Part shown: piece after piece, positions 48,346 through 53,304 of the stretch
Numbering within the stretch: position 1 is the stretch's first letter
Layout of the letters: each line of letters begins with the position of its first letter
NCBI GenBank assembly: GCA_934203075.1
Contig: CAKPYT010000019.1
Span: 1 to 53,304, forward strand
Source: an uncultured Clostridia bacterium
GTDB taxonomy: Bacteria; Bacillota; Clostridia; Christensenellales; CAG-314
Length of the DNA stretch: 53,304 nucleotides
Direction of reading: 5' to 3'
Notes under the pieces: model-generated
The model's input: only the letters and a program-made list of their open reading frames with translations
Databases searched by the model: none
What the model was told of the DNA's origin: nothing
Position numbers and translations under genes: made by a program

Positions 48346-48996
48346 ATGGAAGCACGCACGAAAGAGATTTTTGAAATATTGGCAAAAGAGTTTCCGAACC
48401 CGAAATCGGAATTGCATTTCGAATCGCCTTATCAATTGCTGGTGGCGGTGATTCTTTCGGCGCAGTGTACCGATAAAAGAGTGAATCAGGTAACGCAAAA
48501 ATTGTTTGCGGAGGCTCCCACGGCGCAGGCGATGTGCGACCTGCCGACGGAGCGACTGGAACAACTCATTTATTCCTGCGGGTTTTACAAACACAAGGCA
48601 CAGTTTCTGAAGCAGGCAAGCTACGACATCCTAAACCGTTTCGGAGGGGAAGTTCCTTCCAACGTGGAGGATTTGCGTACCCTTGCCGGTGTCGGCCGCA
48701 AAACGGCCAACGTCGTGTATGCCGTGGGCTTCGGCGGACAGGCCATCGCCGTGGATACGCACGTGTTCCGCGTCAGCCATCGGCTGGGTCTGGCGGATGC
48801 CGGAACGCCGGAACAGACGGAATTGCAGTTGCAAAACGCGGTGGATCGCAGCTTATGGGCGGACGGGCATCACTATTTGTTGCTGCACGGCAGATACGTT
48901 TGTAAATCGCAGCACCCGTTGTGCGGGCAATGCCGACTGGCGGAGTATTGCACTTATTTTGCAAAACAGAGTGCCGGCGAAGCGGTAAAAAAGTAA
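48346..48996 (+). CDS. nth: Endonuclease III
   Basis: The 216-residue DNA glycosylase removes oxidised pyrimidines. It has a helix-hairpin-helix with the catalytic Lys (LAGVGRKTANVV), the catalytic Asp in VDTHVFRVS, and the C-terminal [4Fe-4S] cluster motif C-x6-C-x2-C-x5-C (CKSQHPLCGQCRLAEYC). The length and N-terminus match E. coli Nth when read from the ATG at 48346. The gene is 46 bp before obgE with no terminator between them, so nth, obgE and yhbY may form one operon. Confidence 0.97.
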   Translation: MEARTKEIFEILAKEFPNPKSELHFESPYQLLVAVILSAQCTDKRVNQVTQKLFAEAPTAQAMCDLPTERLEQLIYSCGFYKHKAQFLKQASYDILNRFGGEVPSNVEDLRTLAGVGRKTANVVYAVGFGGQAIAVDTHVFRVSHRLGLADAGTPEQTELQLQNAVDRSLWADGHHYLLLHGRYVCKSQHPLCGQCRLAEYCTYFAKQSAGEAVKK

Positions 48997-49042
48997 GGAA
49001 AGGGAAAGGACGCACGGAGTTGCGGAAGCGTCGGGAGAAAAT

Positions 49043-50305
49043 ATGTTTATCGATAAAGTACGAATTTATATCAAATCCGGCAACGGAGGAAACGGCAAAG
49101 CGTCCTTTCATACGGAAAAATACGTAGCGAACGGCGGCCCGGACGGCGGCGACGGAGGCAAAGGCGGGGACGTCGTTTTTCTTGCCGATGCGCAGCGCAA
49201 TACGCTGAACGAATTTTACTATCAAAAGCACTACCGCGCCGAAAACGGCGAAAACGGGGACGTGAACAAATGCTTCGGAAAACAAGGGAAAAACCTTGTG
49301 GTCGTTGTGCCCGTCGGCACCGTCGTGAGGGATGTGGAAACGGGCAAAGTCGTTGCGGATTTGTTTGAGGACGGCGAGCAGGTCGTGATTCTGCCGGGCG
49401 GCAAAGGCGGCAAGGGCAATTGTCACTTTGCAACCAGCCGCAGACAGGCCCCGGCGTTTGCGCAGCAGGGCGAACGCACGCAGGAGCGTCAGATAGAGCT
49501 GGAATTAAAAACGATTGCGGACGTAGGGTTGATCGGGTTTCCGAACGTAGGAAAATCCACCTTGCTTTCCGTGGTATCTGCCGCAAAACCAAAAATCGCC
49601 AACTATCCTTTTACGACGCTGGCGCCTAACCTCGGCAGAGTGTCGCACTACGATACCACCTTTTTAATGGCGGATATTCCCGGGTTGATTTCCGGCGCGG
49701 CAGACGGGGCAGGACTCGGGCACGAGTTTTTAAGACACGTCGAGCGCACACGGATGCTGGTGCACGTTGTGGATATCAGCGGAAGCGAGGGGCGGGATCC
49801 TCTGGAAGATTTTCAAACCATTAACGGGGAATTGGCGCGCTACAGCAAAACGTTGTCGAAAGTGCCGCAAATCGTTTGTCTGAATAAAATCGATATGCCG
49901 GACGCCGAGGAGAACGCCAAAAGATTCCGTAAAAAATATGGTAAAAAGTATCGTTGCTTTGAAACCAGCACCATGATTCGGGAAGGAGTGGACGCGCTGC
50001 TGGACGAAATCTCCGCCCAACTTGCACTGCTGCCTCCCCCGAAGCGCATCGAAACGGAACAGTTTTCCTTTGCCGGAGGGGATCCGAATGCATTTGAAAT
50101 CCTGCGGGAGGACGGCGTCTTTTACGTGGTGGGGAACCTTGTGGAGAATCTGGCGCGCAAAGTCGTTCTGGACGATGCGGATTCCTTCCGCTATTTCCAG
50201 GGCGTGCTGCGGGAAAAGGGCGTGATTGCCGCCTTACGCAAAAACGGCGTGCAGGACGGGGATATCGTACAGCTCGGCGATATCGAATTTGAATTTGTGA
50301 ATTAA
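49043..50305 (+). CDS. obgE: GTPase Obg
   Basis: The 420-residue GTPase works in late 50S ribosome assembly. The glycine-rich Obg domain occupies 1 to about 158 (GGDGGKGGDVVF, GGKGGKGNCHFATS). The G domain has G1 GFPNVGKS, G3 DIPG, G4 NKID. A C-terminal OCT domain follows (about 335-420), typical of Gram-positive Obg. The ribosome site GGGAGA lies upstream of the ATG. Confidence 0.98.
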   Translation: MFIDKVRIYIKSGNGGNGKASFHTEKYVANGGPDGGDGGKGGDVVFLADAQRNTLNEFYYQKHYRAENGENGDVNKCFGKQGKNLVVVVPVGTVVRDVETGKVVADLFEDGEQVVILPGGKGGKGNCHFATSRRQAPAFAQQGERTQERQIELELKTIADVGLIGFPNVGKSTLLSVVSAAKPKIANYPFTTLAPNLGRVSHYDTTFLMADIPGLISGAADGAGLGHEFLRHVERTRMLVHVVDISGSEGRDPLEDFQTINGELARYSKTLSKVPQIVCLNKIDMPDAEENAKRFRKKYGKKYRCFETSTMIREGVDALLDEISAQLALLPPPKRIETEQFSFAGGDPNAFEILREDGVFYVVGNLVENLARKVVLDDADSFRYFQGVLREKGVIAALRKNGVQDGDIVQLGDIEFEFVN

Positions 50306-50319
50306 GGAGAAGAATCTAT

Positions 50320-50616
50320 ATGATTTCCACCAAAGAACGCAGTGTCCTGAGGGGCAAAGCAAACACGTTAAAACCATTGGTCACCGTGGGAAAGGGCGGC
50401 GCAACCGAAGCCGTAGTGGCCGAAATCGATACGGCGTTGTATCATCGTGAATTGGTAAAAGTGGCGCTGCTGAAGAGCTGTGAGCAAACCGCAAAAGAGG
50501 TGGCCTCCGTTGTGAGTGAGGCTCTTGGAGCAGAAGTGGTGCAATGCATCGGGAACAAGGCGGTGTTCTATCGTCTGAGCGAGAAGGAGGGCATCGAGCA
50601 CGTTTCGCTGTGCTGA
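50320..50616 (+). CDS. yhbY: YhbY-family CRM-domain RNA-binding protein
   Basis: The 98-residue product has the CRM fold: LRGKANTLKPLVTVGKGG (GxxG loop) and VVSEALGAEVVQCIGNKAVFYRL. YhbY proteins bind the 50S precursor during assembly, so pairing with obgE fits. An AAGGAGAAG ribosome site lies before the ATG. It ends the ribosome-assembly run at the terminator 50725-50752. Confidence 0.95.
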   Translation: MISTKERSVLRGKANTLKPLVTVGKGGATEAVVAEIDTALYHRELVKVALLKSCEQTAKEVASVVSEALGAEVVQCIGNKAVFYRLSEKEGIEHVSLC

Positions 50617-50724
50617 AAAGCGCCGTAAAACGGGGAGAAGAGGCGTTTGCCCCGCGCAGAAACTCTGCCGATACCGCAAACGTTTCGTCGCTGCGGTGTC
50701 GGAAAGAAAAACTCATAAGGATGG

Positions 50725-50752
50725 AAAAGGCTCCGTTGTCCGGAGCCTTTTT
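50725..50752 (+). terminator. Terminator of the obgE-yhbY operon
   Basis: AAAAGGCTCCG / CGGAGCCTTTT stem around a 4-5 nt loop with T tail. Confidence 0.9.
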
Positions 50753-50920
50753 CTCTTTGTGATTTTATGTTGTTTTGCGGACTTTTTTCCTTGGGAAATT
50801 CGCTCTTTTTTGTGTTGCGAAAAGTATCGGGACGCGAGGTTTTTCAATGCCGCAAAGTTCTGGCTTTGGGGGCAGAAGCCGCAAGTCTTCTTTTTGCGTC
50901 CCAAAGCGGGGATTTGTTGC
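50753..50920. other. Intergenic stretch after yhbY, no gene seen
   Basis: It is T-rich, with no credible gene, promoter or repeat. No terminator for the minus-strand gene ending at 50921 is obvious. Confidence 0.5.
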
Positions 50921-51667
50921 CTAAAGAACGGCGGAACTTACGTTATAACGCTTGTTCCACTTTGCATAAAGGGCAAGAAGAACCAGCAACGTTGCCGTAA
51001 TCAAAGGATACAGCGGGAAAAACGAAAAAACGCTGCTGAGAAGCAGAAACACGGCGGAAAGCAAATAGGCATTGGCGCGTTCTTTGCAAAAAGCCACCGT
51101 CAGAAGGCGGTGCCGGCGCGGGGGCGCCGGGGGAAGGGAGGGGAGCAGATCGCTTTCCCGCAGCAGAGAAGCCAGTGTTGCCACGTCGCACACGGTAATT
51201 TTTCGGTGCAGAGCGGCGGCAAGCTGCGTGCAGGCGGCGTTGGCGGACGTGCAGAACACAAGAACGTCCTCCGGCGTTTGTTTCAGCATCGGCAGGAGGT
51301 CGTCCGGGGAAAGCGGAGCAACGGTAAACTTGCAAAAAACGGCGAAAACGTGCCCGTCCTTTTGAAACAGGCGGTCTTCTTTCGGCTGCCAGCCTTTGGC
51401 AAGCAGGAGCGGCTCCGGCGAGAACTCGTGAGTGTACAGGTAGGTTTGCAGCGCCGCCGTTGTTTTTTTGGAGGCGGCAGTGAGTTTTGCCCGTTCGCAT
51501 TTCCCTCGGAGCAGACGCTGCGAAAGAAAATAGACGACGCACACGAAAAGGCAAGAAACCGCCAGACAAAAAGGCAGACTCGAAAAATAGTAGCGGCTCC
51601 ACAGCAGGGAAAGCAGCCACACTCCGAACAGGAATAAGAACGTATCGAAAAAACCGGCTTTTTGCAT
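50921..51667 (-). CDS. Membrane protein with degenerate Mrr-like soluble domain
   Basis: The 248-residue product has two N-terminal helices, a soluble middle of about 130 residues, and two C-terminal helices. In the middle domain, EDVLVFCTSANAACTQLAAAL then KITVCDVATLASLLRES follows the order of the Mrr-type restriction-endonuclease-fold core (VVVTTGxFTxxA, then xIxLIDGxxLxxLL). The D-ExK catalytic residues are not evident, so nuclease activity is doubtful. AGGAG precedes the ATG at 51667. The relation is inference; structure prediction would test it. Confidence 0.55.
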   Translation of the reverse strand: MQKAGFFDTFLFLFGVWLLSLLWSRYYFSSLPFCLAVSCLFVCVVYFLSQRLLRGKCERAKLTAASKKTTAALQTYLYTHEFSPEPLLLAKGWQPKEDRLFQKDGHVFAVFCKFTVAPLSPDDLLPMLKQTPEDVLVFCTSANAACTQLAAALHRKITVCDVATLASLLRESDLLPSLPPAPPRRHRLLTVAFCKERANAYLLSAVFLLLSSVFSFFPLYPLITATLLVLLALYAKWNKRYNVSSAVL

Positions 51668-51735
51668 GGTATTCTCCTGAAATGTCGTAAACGACGTTTT
51701 CCAAAGTATCGACCGAAAATGTTTTTTTCAAACGG

Positions 51736-51764
51736 TTGAAGCAGAGCCTTGTTTGTTGTATAAT
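51736..51764 (+). promoter_or_regulatory. nadD-yqeK promoter (leaderless type)
   Basis: TTGAAG (51736-51741), 17-bp spacer, TATAAT (51759-51764), 6 nt, ATG at 51771. Confidence 0.78.
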
Positions 51765-51770
51765 ATCCGT

Positions 51771-52880
51771 ATGAGAATCGCAATTTACGGGGGGGCTTTC
51801 GACCCTCCTCACAACGGACACGTTTCGGTGGTACAAAGCGCCATCGAAACGCTGCAGACAGAAAAACTGTTGGTAATGCCCACCGGCCGTTCGCCGTATA
51901 AAACGCACGGTGCATCTTTTGAGGATCGCGTGAGTCTGTCCGAGGCGGCGTTTTGCCCGTTCGGGGCAGAAGTCAGCCGGGAGGAAGGCACCGACGAGCA
52001 GAGTTATACGTACCTAACTTTGCAGCGGTGGAAAGAAAAATATCCCAACGACGAATTGTTTTTTATTCTCGGAGCGGATAGTTTAAGAGATTTTCACACC
52101 TGGCGCAACCCGAAGCGTGTCGTGCAGTTGTGCACCTTAGCGGTATATCCGCGCCCCGGGGTGGATCTGGCGCGGGTGGTGGAAAGGCAGAAACGCAGGT
52201 TCGGCACGGAAATTGCGATCCTATCCGGGGAATGTCTGGACGTATCGTCCACGGCCGTCCGGTGGAAAGCGCAATTCGGTCTGCCGTTAGAGGAGGTTCC
52301 GCCTGCGGTAGCGCAGGAAATTTTGGCCAGGGGGCTATATCGCGAATATCGGTCGATGACGCAAAAACTGCAGAGCGCCCTCACGCCGGAGCGGTATCTG
52401 CATACCTATCGCGTGGTATTGAAAGCGTTGGAATTAAACCGGCAGCTGCACTTAAACGAAGAGCAGGTCGTAACGGGTTGTATTCTGCACGATTGCGCCA
52501 AATACCTTCCGGAGGAAGTCGCCGTCAGATACGGTGTGGAAAAGTATCCCAGGGCAGTGCGGCATGCCTTTTTAGGCGCTTACGTCGCAAAGGAAGAATA
52601 CGGTATACGGGACGAGGCCGTTTTGTCTGCCATTCGGTATCACACAACGGGCAAACCGAAAATGTCAAAACTGGAACAATTGGTTTACGTTGCGGATAGT
52701 ATCGAGGACGGCCGCAAAGGCGCAGCTCTGCCGAAAATACGCAAAACGGCGGCAAGGAATTTCGAACGGGGCTTTTTGCAGTGCCTGCAGAACAACTATC
52801 GCTATGCAAAGCGGTCCCAGGAATATCTGTGCCCGCTGACGGAAGAATGTATGGAATTTTATACGGGAGAAAGAAAATGA
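51771..52880 (+). CDS. nadD-yqeK: Fused nicotinate-nucleotide adenylyltransferase and YqeK-type HD hydrolase
   Basis: The 369-residue product joins two proteins that are separate neighbours in Bacillus. Residues 1 to about 190 are NadD, which makes deamido-NAD: GGAFDPPHNGH at 7-17, LGADSLRDFHTW, and VSSTAVR. Residues about 193-369 are an HD-domain YqeK-like hydrolase of diadenosine tetraphosphate: RYLHTYRV, ILHDCAKYL, IRYHTTGK and YVADSIEDGR. The start is the ATG at 51771, as NadD proteins begin at this motif; a TTG upstream is not used. The stop overlaps rsfS (ATGA). Confidence 0.94.
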   Translation: MRIAIYGGAFDPPHNGHVSVVQSAIETLQTEKLLVMPTGRSPYKTHGASFEDRVSLSEAAFCPFGAEVSREEGTDEQSYTYLTLQRWKEKYPNDELFFILGADSLRDFHTWRNPKRVVQLCTLAVYPRPGVDLARVVERQKRRFGTEIAILSGECLDVSSTAVRWKAQFGLPLEEVPPAVAQEILARGLYREYRSMTQKLQSALTPERYLHTYRVVLKALELNRQLHLNEEQVVTGCILHDCAKYLPEEVAVRYGVEKYPRAVRHAFLGAYVAKEEYGIRDEAVLSAIRYHTTGKPKMSKLEQLVYVADSIEDGRKGAALPKIRKTAARNFERGFLQCLQNNYRYAKRSQEYLCPLTEECMEFYTGERK

Positions 52881-53251
52881 CGGATTACGAAAAAGTACAG
52901 CAAATATGCAAAGTGTTGGCATCGAAACGCGCTACGGAAATCAACGTGCTGAATCTGCAAGGAGTCAGCGACGTAGCAGATTATTTCGTGGTATGCAGCG
53001 GTCGTTCGACGCCGTTGGTAAAAGCGCTTGCGCGTTACGTCGACGAGGAAATGAGTCAACTCGGCGTGGAGTTGAAACGCAGTGAGGGAATGCGCGAAGG
53101 CAGATGGATCGCACTGGATTTTGACAACGTGATGGTGCACATTTTCCATCAGGAAGCACGGGAATTCTATCAGTTGGATAAACTATGGGCAAACGGCACC
53201 AATTTGACGCATTACGAAGAGGAAGAACCGAAAAAACAAAAGAAAGCGTAA
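52877..53251 (+). CDS. rsfS: Ribosomal silencing factor RsfS
   Basis: The 124-residue product binds L14 and keeps ribosomal subunits apart in starvation. Family motifs are ASKRATEINVLNLQGVSDVADYFVVCSG, RSEGMREGRWIALDFDNVMVHIF and FYQLDKLW. The ATG overlaps the nadD-yqeK stop by 4 bp; the yqeK-rsfS order is the usual Firmicute one. The rest of that cluster (leuS follows in other genomes) would lie past the right edge, while leuS here is elsewhere in the window. Confidence 0.96.
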   Translation: MTDYEKVQQICKVLASKRATEINVLNLQGVSDVADYFVVCSGRSTPLVKALARYVDEEMSQLGVELKRSEGMREGRWIALDFDNVMVHIFHQEAREFYQLDKLWANGTNLTHYEEEEPKKQKKA

Positions 53252-53304
53252 GTTTCGTGCGCTTTTACAAAAAGATCGAAAGACGAAAGAAAGGCAAACG
53301 GGTT

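Noticed and set aside
46964..48451. A 495-codon plus-strand frame across the NifS-like gene and into nth
   Set aside because: It covers the reverse strand of the conserved NifS-like gene and reads DUF3343 and the start of nth in the wrong frame.
1..53304. Insertion sequences, prophage genes, CRISPR arrays, toxin-antitoxin pairs, tRNA or rRNA genes
   Set aside because: No transposase, integrase, capsid or Cas motifs, no regular spaced repeats, and no tRNA T-loop with matching stems were found on either strand.

Overview
The window looks like a chromosomal stretch of an uncultured, Gram-positive-type member of the Clostridia (Firmicutes). The support is gene content: CtsR, HPr kinase, ThiT under a TPP riboswitch, long-form HPF, a PerR/rubrerythrin operon, YitT and DegV proteins, and strong TTGACA-N17-TATAAT promoters with AGGAGG-type ribosome sites. 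A gut Christensenellales-like lineage is my guess; the sequence does not fix it. I see no insertion sequence, prophage, CRISPR array, tRNA or rRNA. Most of the window is housekeeping in short operons.

Layout, left to right. 1-2.0 kb: 3' end of feoB and a FeoB-associated Cys-rich protein. 2.2-5.5 kb: ttcA diverging from a perR-rubredoxin-rubrerythrin operon with a clear operator, then a DUF1934 / metallo-hydrolase pair. 5.9-10.9 kb (minus): regulator plus potABCD polyamine uptake operon, headed by a 41-bp dyad. 11.3-15.3 kb: acetyltransferase, a divergent GH38-like protein, and a YbhN/AglD-type flippase-like protein. 15.6-18.1 kb (minus): leuS. 18.3-24.1 kb: compact shikimate operon with two bifunctional fusions (AroE-AroK and AroC-chorismate mutase). 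24.4-28.2 kb: small P-loop protein; trpS followed by a DUF5685 / HPD-less J-protein / membrane protein trio. 28.4-33.5 kb: small Cys-rich membrane peptide, ArsR regulator, uvrC, hprK, YitT protein. 33.8-36.5 kb: DegV, GNAT-like protein, membrane protein. 36.7-40.6 kb: ctsR-clpC (no mcsAB between them) and hpf. 40.7-42.2 kb (minus): lipoprotein and riboswitch-controlled thiT. 42.3-45.2 kb: YfbR-like HD protein, degenerate ABC ATPase, S41 protease. 45.4-45.5 kb: a stand-alone small RNA candidate. 45.5-48.2 kb: two small unknown proteins, a NifS-like enzyme and a DUF3343 protein. 48.3-53.3 kb: nth, obgE, yhbY, a membrane protein, and a nadD-yqeK fusion with rsfS.

The observations I rate highest are: (1) five genes (ttcA, the DUF1934 gene, aroEK, nth, nadD) whose promoters end 6-7 nt before the ATG, which predicts leaderless mRNAs in a Firmicute; (2) the DUF5685 / HPD-less J-like / membrane trio, in which one protein has two Asp-rich motifs like isoprenoid synthases and its partner ends in a ten-cysteine tail with a terminal Cys-Cys; (3) an ABC ATPase that has lost several catalytic motifs, translationally coupled to a CtpA protease; and (4) the small RNA at about 45393-45520. 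No wholly new multi-gene defence or mobile system is evident.
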